Part shown: positions 54,733-63,374 of the stretch, piece after piece
Layout: each line of letters starts with the position of its first letter
Position numbering within the stretch: position 1 is the first letter of the stretch
Origin: Roseomonas populi
GTDB taxonomy: Bacteria > Pseudomonadota > Alphaproteobacteria > Acetobacterales > Acetobacteraceae
Length of the DNA stretch: 64,000 bases
Reading direction: 5' to 3'
NCBI RefSeq assembly: GCF_024594815.1
Contig: NZ_JANJOU010000003.1
Location: 124,001 to 188,000, forward strand
Program-made: the position numbers and the translations under genes
The notes under the pieces: model-generated
What the model was told of the DNA's origin: nothing
The model's database searches: none
Seen by the model: the letters and a program-made list of their open reading frames with translations, nothing else

Positions 54733-55064
54733 GGTCTTCCGCTTCTCGGCTTCGGGCTGGGGGATTTAGGCGGGGATCGGGGCAGGTCTGTGGCAGGGGG
54801 CCATGATGGGGACCATGGGCGAAGCCACGGAGGGCGCCATCGCCGGGATGACCCGGCACGCAATTTCTGGACCTGCTTCCGTTGTCATTCCGTTTCTCCC
54901 GGGGTCTGGACCCGGGCTCCCGCGCACCAATTGGGCTTCGGCGCGCTGCTTGTCACCCGTCTTACCGGCATGTCAGGCAGGCGCAAGGCGGGTACAGCCA
55001 ACAAAGCGCGGAGATGCGAGAAGGCCGCTCCCCGAGGGGAGCGGCCCGCGCCGGATGGGGCGGT
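54733..55064. repeat. Gene-free gap with a REP-like palindromic element
   Basis: 332 bases. GGGATGAC (54845-54852) and GTCATTCC (54884-54891) are near-perfect inverted copies. They are followed by CCCGGG-GTCTGGA-CCCGGG-type pairing at 54898-54916. The wording GTCATTCC...CTCCCG...GGTCTGGACCCGGGCTCCCG resembles dispersed palindromic repeats of alphaproteobacteria. The right end holds the ilvE terminator. No ORF here looks coding. Confidence 0.45.
55023..55046 (-). terminator. Hairpin downstream of ilvE
   Basis: GGCCGCTCCCC-GA-GGGGAGCGGCC, an 11-bp inverted repeat 19 bases after the ilvE stop; on the minus strand it is followed by TTCTC. Confidence 0.7.
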
Positions 55065-55952
55065 TCAGGCGACCGGCAGCGCCTCATTCATCCGGACGAT
55101 GCGGGCATACCCGGCCACCAGCGTCTCCGTGACCCGCCCGGGGGTGAAGTCCTGGTCGCCGATGCGGCGCACGGGCGTCACCTCGGCCGCGGTGCCGGTC
55201 AGGAACACCTCCTCCGCCCGCCCGATCTCCTCCGGGGCGATGGTCCGCTCCACCACCTTCATCTGGCAGGCGCGGGCCAGCTCCATCACCGCGCGCCGGG
55301 TGATGCCATCGAGGAAGCCGATCGGTGCGGGCGTGTGCACCTCGCCGTCGAACACGAAGAAGGCGTTGGCCCCCGTCGCCTCGGCCACGTCCCCCTTCCA
55401 GTCCAGCATCAGCGCGTCGTCGAAGCCCGCCTCCTCCGCGGCGTGCTTCGAGAGGGTGCCGGTCATGTAGAGGCCGCTGGCCTTGGCCTCGGTCGGTGCC
55501 GTCTCCGGCGAGGGGCGGCGCCAGGGGGCCATCGCCAGGGCGATCCCACGCATCCGGTCCTCCCCGAACAGGTTGGGCCAGGGCCAGGCGGCGATCGCGA
55601 TATGGGTACCGCCGCCCCGGGCCGACACGGCCAGCCGCTCCGATCCGCGCCAGGCAACGGGGCGGATATAGGCGTCCGTCAGTCCGTTCCGGCGAAGCGT
55701 CTCCTCGCAGGCCGCGTCGATCGCCTCCGCGCTGAAGGGGATATCGAAGCCCATGATGCGCGCGCTGTTGAACAGGCGCTCCGTGTGCTGGCGCAGGCGG
55801 AAGATCCGGCCGCCATAGGCGCGCTCGCCCTCGAATACGGCGCTGGCATAATGGAGGCCATGGGAGAGCACATGCAGCCGCGCTTCGCGCCAGGGGACGA
55901 AATGGCCGTCGAACCAGATCCAGCCGTCGCGGTCGTCGAAGGAGGGGGTCAA
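55065..55952 (-). CDS. ilvE: Branched-chain amino acid aminotransferase
   Basis: 295 residues, fold-type IV PLP enzyme. SHGLHYASAVFEGERAYGG at the N-terminus, the PLP lysine in LYMTGTLSKHAAEEAG, and EVTPVRRIGDQDFTPG late. Final step of leucine, isoleucine and valine synthesis; D-amino acid aminotransferase-like use cannot be fully excluded. Starts with TTG after AAGGAAACG. Divergent from the petP-like operon by 130 bases. Confidence 0.9.
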   Translation of the reverse strand: MTPSFDDRDGWIWFDGHFVPWREARLHVLSHGLHYASAVFEGERAYGGRIFRLRQHTERLFNSARIMGFDIPFSAEAIDAACEETLRRNGLTDAYIRPVAWRGSERLAVSARGGGTHIAIAAWPWPNLFGEDRMRGIALAMAPWRRPSPETAPTEAKASGLYMTGTLSKHAAEEAGFDDALMLDWKGDVAEATGANAFFVFDGEVHTPAPIGFLDGITRRAVMELARACQMKVVERTIAPEEIGRAEEVFLTGTAAEVTPVRRIGDQDFTPGRVTETLVAGYARIVRMNEALPVA

Positions 55953-56082
55953 AGCGGTCGTTTCCTTCTTCAGGATGTTGATGACTGCCTCGAAGCAATT
56001 TTCTTACAATCAACAGAAGAACCGTAAAATGGTCGGCATATTTGAGTCAATGACGCTGACCAAACCAGGGAGCAGGGCAGCC

Positions 56083-56652
56083 ATGTCAGAAGGGGCGGAC
56101 ACGCGGGGGGGCGCCGCCGGGCGGAACCTCCTTTTCCTCAGGGAGGAGGAGCTGCGCCTGGCGCAGGACCTCCTCTTCTTCGGCTATCGCGACTTCACCG
56201 CGGGGCCGGACGCCATCCTGGCCGAGATGGGCATGGGCCGGGCGCACCACCGGGTGCTGCACTTCCTCGGCCGCCGCCCCGGGCTGACGGTGGGCGAGCT
56301 GCTCTCGATCCTCGCCATCACCAAGCAGTCCCTCTCCCGCGTGCTGACGCCGCTGGTGGAGGGAGGCTTCGTCGCCCAGGCCCCGGGCCGGGCGGACCGG
56401 CGGCAGCGGCACCTCTCCCTGACGCCAGCGGGCGAGGCGCTGGAGCGCCGCCTCTTCGAGCGGCAACGCGAGACGGTGACGCGCGCCTACCGCGAGGCCG
56501 GGCCGGTGGCGGTGGAGGGCTTCCGCCACGTCATGCGCGGGCTGATGGAGCCGGAGGCCCGGCGGGCGATGGAGCGGCTGGGGGCACCGGACCGGCCCTC
56601 GGTCCGCGCCGTGCCGCTGGGCAAGCCGGGCCTCGGAGGAAAGGCGCCTTGA
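56083..56652 (+). CDS. petP: MarR-family regulator, PetP-like
   Basis: 189 residues. The MarR winged HTH: GMGRAHHRVLHFLGRRPGLTVGELLSILAITKQSLSRVLTPLVEGGFV followed by the wing GRADRRQRHLSLTPAG (shown here as two regions). It is coupled to an OmpR-type regulator by TTGA overlap, the petP-petR arrangement of Rhodobacter, where PetR is needed for cytochrome bc1. The ATG at 56083 is chosen by alignment; upstream ATGs exist. The divergent promoter contains TTGAGTCAA at 56042-56050. Confidence 0.78.
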   Translation: MSEGADTRGGAAGRNLLFLREEELRLAQDLLFFGYRDFTAGPDAILAEMGMGRAHHRVLHFLGRRPGLTVGELLSILAITKQSLSRVLTPLVEGGFVAQAPGRADRRQRHLSLTPAGEALERRLFERQRETVTRAYREAGPVAVEGFRHVMRGLMEPEARRAMERLGAPDRPSVRAVPLGKPGLGGKAP

Positions 56653-57341
56653 GCGACGCCGCGCACCTGCTGGTGGTGGACGACGACGCCCGCCTTCGTG
56701 CCCTTCTCCAGCGCTTCCTGGCAGAGCAGGGCTTCCGCGTCTCCGTCGCCGCCGACGCCGCCGCCGCACGGCAGGCCTTGGCGGGGATGGAGTACGACCT
56801 GATGGTGCTGGACGTGATGATGCCCGGCGAGACAGGGCTGGAACTGACCGAGAGCCTTCGCCGCGACGGCCAGGACGTGCCGATCCTGATGCTGACCGCC
56901 GCCGGCGCGCCGGACGACCGGATCGCCGGCTTCGAGCACGGGGCGGACGACTACCTGGCCAAGCCCTTCGACCCGCGGGAGCTGGCGCTGCGGATCCGCA
57001 CCATTCTCCGCCGCGCCGCCCCGCCGGCCTCCGCCCCCCTGCCCCCGGTGCAGCTCGGCCTGCGCTGGTTCGACGCGGAGCGGGGCGAGCTGCGCGGGCC
57101 GGAAGGGGTGACGCGGCTGACAGGCGGGGAGGCGGCACTGCTGGTCGCCCTGGCACGGCGCGGGGGCGAGGTGCTGTCGCGCGAGGAGATCGCCGCCGCC
57201 ATGGGCAGCCCGGAGGCCGGGGAGCGCGCCGTGGACGTGACCGTGACCCGCCTGCGCCGGAAGATCGAGCCCGACCCGCGCGAGCCGCGCTTCCTGCACA
57301 CGGTGCGCCACAAGGGCTATGTGTTGCGCCCCGGCTCCTGA
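56649..57341 (+). CDS. petR: OmpR-type response regulator, PetR-like
   Basis: 230 residues. The receiver has LLVVDDDARLRALL, phosphoacceptor Asp in LMVLDVMMPGETG and Lys in YLAKPFDPREL. The winged DNA-binding domain ends VDVTVTRLRRKIEPDPREPRFLHTVRHKGYVL. The TTG start overlaps the petP stop by four bases. Followed after 41 bases by a histidine kinase, its probable partner. Confidence 0.85.
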   Translation: MSDAAHLLVVDDDARLRALLQRFLAEQGFRVSVAADAAAARQALAGMEYDLMVLDVMMPGETGLELTESLRRDGQDVPILMLTAAGAPDDRIAGFEHGADDYLAKPFDPRELALRIRTILRRAAPPASAPLPPVQLGLRWFDAERGELRGPEGVTRLTGGEAALLVALARRGGEVLSREEIAAAMGSPEAGERAVDVTVTRLRRKIEPDPREPRFLHTVRHKGYVLRPGS

Positions 57342-57382
57342 AAGCACCTGGGAAGACCCACATCGAAGCCGGGAGGGCCGCC

Positions 57383-58831
57383 ATGGCACCGGATATCGGC
57401 ACGCCCGAGATCGGACAGAACGGGGCGAGACTGCCCGAGGCGCCCGAGGCGACGCCGCGCGCCTGCCCGCCGGCCTGGGCGCGGCGGCGGCGCCTGCGCG
57501 GCCTGCTGCACGGCCTGCTGCGCCCTCTGGTGCCGCGCGGCCTGCTGGCCCGCGCGCTTCTCATCATCCTGATCCCCCTGGTGGTCACCCAGGCCATCGC
57601 GCTGCAGATCTTCTACGGCACCCACCTGGACGTCATCTCGCGCCGCCTGGCGTCGGGGGTAGCGGGCGACGTGGGCATGGTGGTGGAGCTGCTCACCCGC
57701 TACCCGCGCGGCGCGGACGGAGAGGGCGAGCGCGGCTGGATCTTCCGCGAGGCCGCCTGGCGCATGGACCTGTCCCTGGCCTTCGAGCCGGGGGCGGACC
57801 TGGGCCCGCCCGCCTTGCGCCCGGCCAGCCTGCCCCTGCTGCCCCTGGAGGAGGACCTGGACCGCGCGCTGAAGGAGCGCGTGCGCCTGCCCTTCGACAC
57901 GGACTGGCAGACGGACCCGCGCAGCGTGATCATCCGCGTCGGCCTGCCGGACGGCGTCCTGCACGTGGAAGCGTCACGGAAGCGGCTCTTCTGGGGCACG
58001 ATCTACCTTTTCTTCATCTGGCTCGTCGGCGCCTCCCTCCTGCTCTTCGCCGCGGCGGCGCTGTTCATGAAGAACCAGGTCCGGGCCCTGCGCCGCCTTG
58101 CCGGGGCGGCCGAAGCCTTCGGCAAGGGGCGCGACACCGGGCCCATCAAGCCGGAAGGGGCGAGCGAGGTGCGGCAGGCCGGGGCGGCTTTCAACGGCAT
58201 GCGCGCCAATATCCGCCGCTTCGTCGCGCAGCGCACGGAGATGCTGGCGGGGATCAGCCACGACCTTCGCACCCCCCTCACCCGGCTGCGCCTCGGCCTG
58301 GCCATGCTGCCCGCGGACGCCCAGGAGGACGCGGCGGCGATGACCCAGGACGTGGAGGAGATGGAGCGCATGGTCGCCTCCTATCTCGCCTTCGCGCGCG
58401 GGGAGGTGCTGGAGGCGCCGGAGCCGACCGACCTCGTCGCCCTGGTGCGGGAGATGGCCGAGCGGGCCCCCGCCGAGGGCGGGGAGGTGGTGGTGGAGGC
58501 CCCCCCTTCCCTTACGCTGCCGCTGCGGGCGGATGCGCTGCGGCGCTGCCTCGGCAACCTGCTGGACAATGCCCGCCGCCACGCCGCCCATGTGGCGATG
58601 ACCGTGCACCCCACCCCCGGCTGGGCAGAGGTGCATGTGGACGATGATGGCCCGGGCATTCCCGCCGGAACGCGGGAGGGGGCCTTCAAGCCCTTCGCCA
58701 GCTTCTCCGCCGGCGGCACGGGGCTGGGGCTGGCCATCGCGCGCGACATCGCCCGCGCCCATGGCGGGGAGATCGCGCTGGGGGAAAGCCCGATGGGCGG
58801 CTTGCGCGCCACCGTCCGCCTTCCGATGTGA
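57383..58831 (+). CDS. EnvZ-like sensor histidine kinase
   Basis: 482 residues. Two membrane helices (about 58-77 and 204-228) bracket a periplasmic sensor of about 125 residues, then HAMP, HisKA with His in AGISHDLRTPLTRLRL, and an ATPase with NLLDNARRHA, DDDGPGIP and GTGLGLAIARDIARAHGG. GGGAGGG precedes the ATG. Downstream of petR on the same strand, so likely PetR's kinase. Confidence 0.92.
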   Translation: MAPDIGTPEIGQNGARLPEAPEATPRACPPAWARRRRLRGLLHGLLRPLVPRGLLARALLIILIPLVVTQAIALQIFYGTHLDVISRRLASGVAGDVGMVVELLTRYPRGADGEGERGWIFREAAWRMDLSLAFEPGADLGPPALRPASLPLLPLEEDLDRALKERVRLPFDTDWQTDPRSVIIRVGLPDGVLHVEASRKRLFWGTIYLFFIWLVGASLLLFAAAALFMKNQVRALRRLAGAAEAFGKGRDTGPIKPEGASEVRQAGAAFNGMRANIRRFVAQRTEMLAGISHDLRTPLTRLRLGLAMLPADAQEDAAAMTQDVEEMERMVASYLAFARGEVLEAPEPTDLVALVREMAERAPAEGGEVVVEAPPSLTLPLRADALRRCLGNLLDNARRHAAHVAMTVHPTPGWAEVHVDDDGPGIPAGTREGAFKPFASFSAGGTGLGLAIARDIARAHGGEIALGESPMGGLRATVRLPM

Positions 58832-58904
58832 GGCTGCCCCGCAAAACCGTGCAGGGACAGGCGGGGATGCGCCCGCTATGGGATGCGTGTCCCCTGGGAG
58901 CGGC

Positions 58905-59747
58905 ATGATGGACCGGTTCGAGATCGACGCGGGGGCCGAGGCCGGGTTCGACCCGCCATCCGGCCAGGAGGCGCTCTGGGCCGCGTTGCGGGCCGAGGCC
59001 GCCCGTGCCGCCGAAGCGGAGCCCGCGCTGCGCGGGTTGCTGGAACTCTCCGTGCTGCGCCACGAATCGCTGCGCCACGCCCTGGCCGCCCTGCTGGCCC
59101 GCAAGCTGGCCGAGACGCTGATGCCGGCCGAGCGGCTGGAGGACCTGGTGCGGGAGGCCGGCCCGGCCCTGGTGGAGCTGGCCGCCGCGGACCTTGCCGC
59201 GAATCGCCGGCGCGATCCCGCCGCGCGCGGCTGGCTGGCGCCCTTCCTCTACTACAAGGGCTTCCACGCCCTGACCTGGCACCGCGTGGCGCACGGCCTC
59301 TGGCTCGAAGGGCGGCAGGACCTCGCCCTCTACCTGCAGAGCCGCTGCGCCCTCGTCTTCGGCGTGGACATCCACCCCGCCGTCCCCGTGGGGCGCGGCG
59401 TGTTCATCGACCACGCGACGGGCGTGGTGGTGGGGGAGACGGCGGTGATCGGCAACGACGTCTCCATCCTCCAGGGCGTCACGCTCGGCGGCACGGGCAA
59501 GGAAAGGGGCGACCGCCACCCGAAGGTGCGGGACGGCGTCCTGCTCTCGGCCGGCGCGACGGTGCTGGGCAACATCGAGGTGGGGCGCGGCGCGAAGGTG
59601 GGCGCGGGCAGCGTGGTGCTGGCGAGCGTGCCGCCCTGCGCCACAGTGGCTGGCGTGCCCGCGCGCGTGGTGGGCTGGTGCCGGGAAGCGGTTGCGGCCC
59701 TCTCGATGGACCAGAGCCTGCCATCCGAGTCCTCCCCTTCCGCCTGA
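58905..59747 (+). CDS. cysE: Serine O-acetyltransferase
   Basis: 280 residues. Acetylates L-serine for cysteine synthesis. An N-terminal helical domain and a left-handed beta helix with HPAVPVGRGVFIDHATGVVVGE, ILQGVTLGGTG and DRHPKVRDGVLLSAGATVLGN (separate regions), giving the catalytic Asp-His pair in the IDHATG strand. GGGAG precedes the ATG-ATG start at 58905. An acidic N-terminal extension lies before the usual start of the helical domain. Confidence 0.93.
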   Translation: MMDRFEIDAGAEAGFDPPSGQEALWAALRAEAARAAEAEPALRGLLELSVLRHESLRHALAALLARKLAETLMPAERLEDLVREAGPALVELAAADLAANRRRDPAARGWLAPFLYYKGFHALTWHRVAHGLWLEGRQDLALYLQSRCALVFGVDIHPAVPVGRGVFIDHATGVVVGETAVIGNDVSILQGVTLGGTGKERGDRHPKVRDGVLLSAGATVLGNIEVGRGAKVGAGSVVLASVPPCATVAGVPARVVGWCREAVAALSMDQSLPSESSPSA

Positions 59748-59764
59748 TTCGTTACCAGGGGCGC

Positions 59765-60043
59765 ATGGATGGGAATTTAGGGGACGGCAGCTACATACGC
59801 TGCCATGCTCATCTTCACACACCAAAGAAAGATGAGACCCCAAAGCGTTGGATTCTCGGTGCGTTTTTCGTCGCCGCCTTCGCCGGCATGGCCAGCACGG
59901 GCCATGCCGTCACCCCGGGTGCCGTCACGGCTTCCGTCTCGTCCGCGCGCGAGGCGGGCGTGGCCACGCAGGAGGTGGCGTATCGCCGCCACCATCACCG
60001 CCGCCCCCGGCATCACCACCACCGCCATGTGATGCCGCGCTGA
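59765..60043 (+). CDS. Small exported His/Arg-rich protein
   Basis: 92 residues from ATG 59765. A hydrophobic segment (WILGAFFVAAFAGMASTGHA) ending in AHA-like cleavage context makes it secreted; the C-terminal 20 residues are mostly His and Arg (YRRHHHRRPRHHHHRH), suggesting metal or polyanion binding. The first 35 residues before the signal core are unusually long and lie over two RNA hairpins (59786-59804 and 59808-59836), so the true start may be nearer the hydrophobic core with a non-ATG codon. Confidence 0.55.
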   Translation: MDGNLGDGSYIRCHAHLHTPKKDETPKRWILGAFFVAAFAGMASTGHAVTPGAVTASVSSAREAGVATQEVAYRRHHHRRPRHHHHRHVMPR

Positions 60044-60067
60044 GATCATCCCATCCGGCAGATGGAG

Positions 60068-60099
60068 GAAGGGCCCGGCGGGAGACTGCCGGGCCCTTC
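60068..60099. terminator. Bidirectional terminator between the His-rich gene and ychF
   Basis: A 12-bp perfect stem GAAGGGCCCGGC / GCCGGGCCCTTC with an 8-base loop between converging genes; TTCT follows on the plus strand. Confidence 0.8.
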
Positions 60100-60115
60100 T
60101 GATTCGTGCTTCCCG

Positions 60116-61210
60116 TCAGACGTTGAAGCGGAAGAGCAGGATGTCGCCGTCCTTCACGACGTACTCCTTGCCTTCCACCCGCATCTTCCCGGCCTCCTTC
60201 GCCCCCTGCTCCCCGCCGAGCGCGACGAAGTCGTCATAGGCGGTGGTCTCGCAGGCGATGAAGCCGCGCTCGAAGTCGTTGTGGATCACGGCGGCGGCCT
60301 GCGGGGCCTTGGTGCCCCTCGTGATCGTCCAGGCACGGGCCTCCTTCGGGCCCACGGTGAAGTAGGTGATCAGGCCCAGCAGCTCGTGGCCGGCACGGAT
60401 GATCCGATCCAGGCCACTGTCCTTCAGCCCGAGGCTGTCCAGGAACTCCACCCGGTCGTCCTCGGCCATCTGGCTGATCTCCGCCTCAATGGCGGCGGAA
60501 ACGATGACGGCCTTGGCGCCCTGCGCCTTCGCCATCTCCTCCACGCGGGCGGAGAATGCATTGCCCGTGGCGGCAGATCCTTCCTCCACGTTGCAGACGT
60601 AAAGCACGGGCTTCGTCGTCATCAGCTGCAGCCGGGCGGCGGCGGTCTCCTCGCCCTTCGGCACGGCGGTGCGGGCGGGCTTGCCGGCGGAGAGAGCGGC
60701 GACGATCGGCTCGGCCAGCGCTACGAAAGCGGCGCTCTCCTTGTCGCCGTTCTTCGCCTTCTTCTGCGCGGGGATCAGGCGCTTTTCCAGGCTGTCCAGG
60801 TCCGCCAGCATCAGCTCGGTCTCGACCGTCTCCGCGTCCCGCACCGGGTCCACGCTGCCCTCGACATGGGTGATGTCCCCGTCCTCGAAGCAGCGGAGGA
60901 CGTGGACGATGGCGTCCACCTCCCGGATGTTCGCCAGGAACTGGTTGCCCAGCCCCTCCCCGCGGGAGGCACCGCGGACGAGGCCGGCGATGTCCACGAA
61001 CTCCAGGCTCGTCGGCACCTTCTTGGCGGACTTGCCGATGCGCGCCAGCTCGTCCAGCCGCGGGTCGGGCACGGCCACGCGGCCCACATTCGGCTCGATG
61101 GTGCAGAAGGGATAGTTGGCGGCCTGGGCGGCGGCCGTCTGCGTCAGCGCGTTGAAAAGGGTGGACTTGCCCACGTTGGGCAGGCCCACGATGCCGCAGT
61201 TGAAGCCCAT
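60116..61210 (-). CDS. ychF: Redox-regulated ATPase YchF
   Basis: 364 residues, Obg-family P-loop protein that prefers ATP. G1 GLPNVGKSTLFNAL, G3-like DIAGLVRGASRGEGLGNQFL, NxxE-type specificity loop in VLYVCNVEEG, and a C-terminal TGS domain (TYFTVGPKEARAWTI). Involved in ribosome association and stress responses. Confidence 0.95.
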   Translation of the reverse strand: MGFNCGIVGLPNVGKSTLFNALTQTAAAQAANYPFCTIEPNVGRVAVPDPRLDELARIGKSAKKVPTSLEFVDIAGLVRGASRGEGLGNQFLANIREVDAIVHVLRCFEDGDITHVEGSVDPVRDAETVETELMLADLDSLEKRLIPAQKKAKNGDKESAAFVALAEPIVAALSAGKPARTAVPKGEETAAARLQLMTTKPVLYVCNVEEGSAATGNAFSARVEEMAKAQGAKAVIVSAAIEAEISQMAEDDRVEFLDSLGLKDSGLDRIIRAGHELLGLITYFTVGPKEARAWTITRGTKAPQAAAVIHNDFERGFIACETTAYDDFVALGGEQGAKEAGKMRVEGKEYVVKDGDILLFRFNV

Positions 61211-61340
61211 GGCGGGGTGCGTCCGTATAGGTCGGGGGGTTGGGCGCTGCCCTTACGCCAGCCGGGGCGGTGATGCCAGCCCTGGAGGCCGGCGGAACCT
61301 GCCCGGCATCGCCCGTGTCGACATCACGAGACGCGAATTT

Positions 61341-61382
61341 TGTCGATAATCTGATTGCCTGCCCGCGTCCTGTCGCTAATCT
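61341..61382 (+). promoter_or_regulatory. Direct repeat TGTCGxTAATCT upstream of the substrate-binding protein
   Basis: TGTCGATAATCT at 61341-61352 and TGTCGCTAATCT at 61371-61382, 11 of 12 bases the same and 30 bases apart (about three helical turns), 68 bases before the start of the downstream gene. The gap is locally AT-rich. Candidate regulator site. Confidence 0.45.
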
Positions 61383-61449
61383 CCCGCCGCCGCCAGACGT
61401 CCCGGCGCGCCACGTGACAGCCCGAAGGGCGCGCCAGGAGGAACGAGCC

Positions 61450-62457
61450 ATGACGTCGAGGCGTCGGATTATCGGCGGCACCGTCGCCGCGGCAGCGCTG
61501 CTGCCCTTCTGGCCGGCGCGGGCCCAGGGCGCGCCGCTCTCCGTCATCGCCTTCCAGGGTGCGTCCAACTGGCCGATGTGGGTGGGGCTGGAGCGCGGGC
61601 ATTTCCGCGACGAGGGGCTGAACGTCACCCTCGCCATCACCCCGAACTCCGTGGAGCTCGCCCGCGGCCTCTATGACGGCCGCCACCAGATCGCGCTCAC
61701 GGCCGTGGACAACGTCGTCGCCTATGCCGAGGGCCAGGGCGAGGCGCAGCTTCCCGGCCCCTCCGACTTCTTCGCCTTCATGGGCATCGACGATGGCGTG
61801 CTGACGCTGATGGCCGAGCCCGGCATCAACTCCGTCGCCGATCTGCGCGGCCGCGGTCCCTTCGCGGTGGACGCGCTGACCACCGGCTACGCCTTCGCGC
61901 TGCGCGAGATGCTGCGCCGCGCCGGCGTGCCGGATGAGGAGGCGCCCTTCCAGCGCGTCGGCGGCCACGCCCTCCGCCTGGCCGCGCTGAGGGAGCGCCG
62001 CACCCGCGCCACCCTCCTCACCACGCCGCTGGACCTGATCGCCGCTGCCGACGGCTTCCGCCCCCTCGCCCGCGCGGCCGAGTCCCTTGGTGCCTATGCC
62101 GGGGTTACGGGCAACGCCCGCCGCGCCTGGGCGGTGGAGAATCGCGACACGCTGGTCCGCTTCATCCGCGCCTGGCGGCGCAGCGTGGACTGGATCGTGG
62201 CGCCGGAGAACCGCGCGCAGGCCGTCGCGCTGTTCCGGGAACGTCTCGGCGGCAACCTGGATCCGGCCATCGCGGAGGGCTCCACCGCCGTGCTGCTGGA
62301 CCCGCGCCGCGGCATCCGCCGCGACCTCTCCATCGATCCTGCGGGCTTCGAGACGGTGCTGCGCCTGCGCTCCGAGCAGGCCGAGCCGCGCCGGGCCCTG
62401 CGCGACCCCTCCCGCTACATCGACCTCTCCTATCTCGAAGCCGCAGGCCGCGGCTGA
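61450..62457 (+). CDS. ABC-type substrate-binding protein (SsuA/NMT1-like)
   Basis: 335 residues. A twin-arginine-type signal (TSRRRIIGGTVAAAALLPFWPARAQ) then a periplasmic binding fold: FQGASNWPMWVGLERGHFRDEGLNV, VELARGLYDGRHQIALTAVDNVVAY and AEPGINSVADLRGR (separate regions). Resembles nitrate/sulfonate/thiamine-precursor receptors. No permease or ATPase gene follows. AGGAGG precedes the ATG at 61450. Confidence 0.85.
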   Translation: MTSRRRIIGGTVAAAALLPFWPARAQGAPLSVIAFQGASNWPMWVGLERGHFRDEGLNVTLAITPNSVELARGLYDGRHQIALTAVDNVVAYAEGQGEAQLPGPSDFFAFMGIDDGVLTLMAEPGINSVADLRGRGPFAVDALTTGYAFALREMLRRAGVPDEEAPFQRVGGHALRLAALRERRTRATLLTTPLDLIAAADGFRPLARAAESLGAYAGVTGNARRAWAVENRDTLVRFIRAWRRSVDWIVAPENRAQAVALFRERLGGNLDPAIAEGSTAVLLDPRRGIRRDLSIDPAGFETVLRLRSEQAEPRRALRDPSRYIDLSYLEAAGRG

Positions 62458-62477
62458 GACCTGGCACGGACACCCGC

Positions 62478-63374
62478 ATGACCGACGCGACCATCACCCA
62501 CCCCGACGCCCTGCGCGCGGGCCAGGACTTCCGCTTCCCCAACGGGGCGCGGGTCGGGATCATCTTCAACATCGCCTTCGAGGGCTGGTCGCCCGGGCAG
62601 GTGCCGGGCATCGGCCCCATGGGCAACGTGCTGAAGCCGGGCTTCCACGATTCGAACGCCGAGTCCTGGGCGCGCTACGGCGCCACGCGCGGCATCTGGC
62701 GCGCGTTGGAAGTGGCGGCCCGCAACGACATCCGGACTAGCGTGATGACCAACGGCGTGCTGGCCGAGTTCTGGCCGGACACGGTACGCGCCGTGCACCG
62801 CGCGGGCCACGAGATCGTCGCCCATTCCTACGGCATGGACGTGATCCCCGTGTACCTGGACGAGGCCGGGCAGCGGGAGAACATCCGCCGCAACACCGGC
62901 CTGATCGGAGACCTGACCGGCGAGGCCCCCCGCGGCTGGATCAGCCCGCGCGGCACCGGCAGCCCCATCCACAGCCGCCTGCTGGCCGAGGCCGGCTACC
63001 TCCATCACGGCGACTGCAACGATGACGACCTGCCCTACCTGCTGCGGGAGCAGGGGGCGGAGATCGTCGCCATCCCCCTCATCATGGACGTGAACGATCT
63101 GCCGAGCTCCATCCGCTACGGCAACAGCGGGCGCGTGATGCTGGAGCAGTTCCAGGACGCCTTCGACGCGCTGCGCGAGCGCGAGACGCGGCCGGTGATG
63201 CTGGACGTGACGATCCACACCCATGTCTATGGCCGCCCTGCCGGCGCCTGGGTCTTCGACGAGATCATGCGCCAGGTGAAGGCGGCCACCGACGTGTGGC
63301 ACGGCACCCGGCTGGAGGCGGCGGAGCACCTGCTGGCGAATCGCGGCTCGCTGACGGCCACGCCGCATGGCTGA
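62478..63374 (+). CDS. NodB-fold (polysaccharide deacetylase/PuuE-like) hydrolase
   Basis: 298 residues. A NodB-type barrel with a metal-binding region in HEIVAHSYGMD and later STRUCTURAL segments RGWISPRGTGS and LDVTIHTHVYGRPAG. The classic TFDD catalytic Asp pair is absent; the equivalent strand reads FNIAFEGWSPG, as in allantoinase-type PuuE relatives that hydrolyse ring amides. Starts 20 bases after the substrate-binding protein and overlaps the next gene by 8 bases, so all three genes form one unit. Confidence 0.8.
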   Translation: MTDATITHPDALRAGQDFRFPNGARVGIIFNIAFEGWSPGQVPGIGPMGNVLKPGFHDSNAESWARYGATRGIWRALEVAARNDIRTSVMTNGVLAEFWPDTVRAVHRAGHEIVAHSYGMDVIPVYLDEAGQRENIRRNTGLIGDLTGEAPRGWISPRGTGSPIHSRLLAEAGYLHHGDCNDDDLPYLLREQGAEIVAIPLIMDVNDLPSSIRYGNSGRVMLEQFQDAFDALRERETRPVMLDVTIHTHVYGRPAGAWVFDEIMRQVKAATDVWHGTRLEAAEHLLANRGSLTATPHG

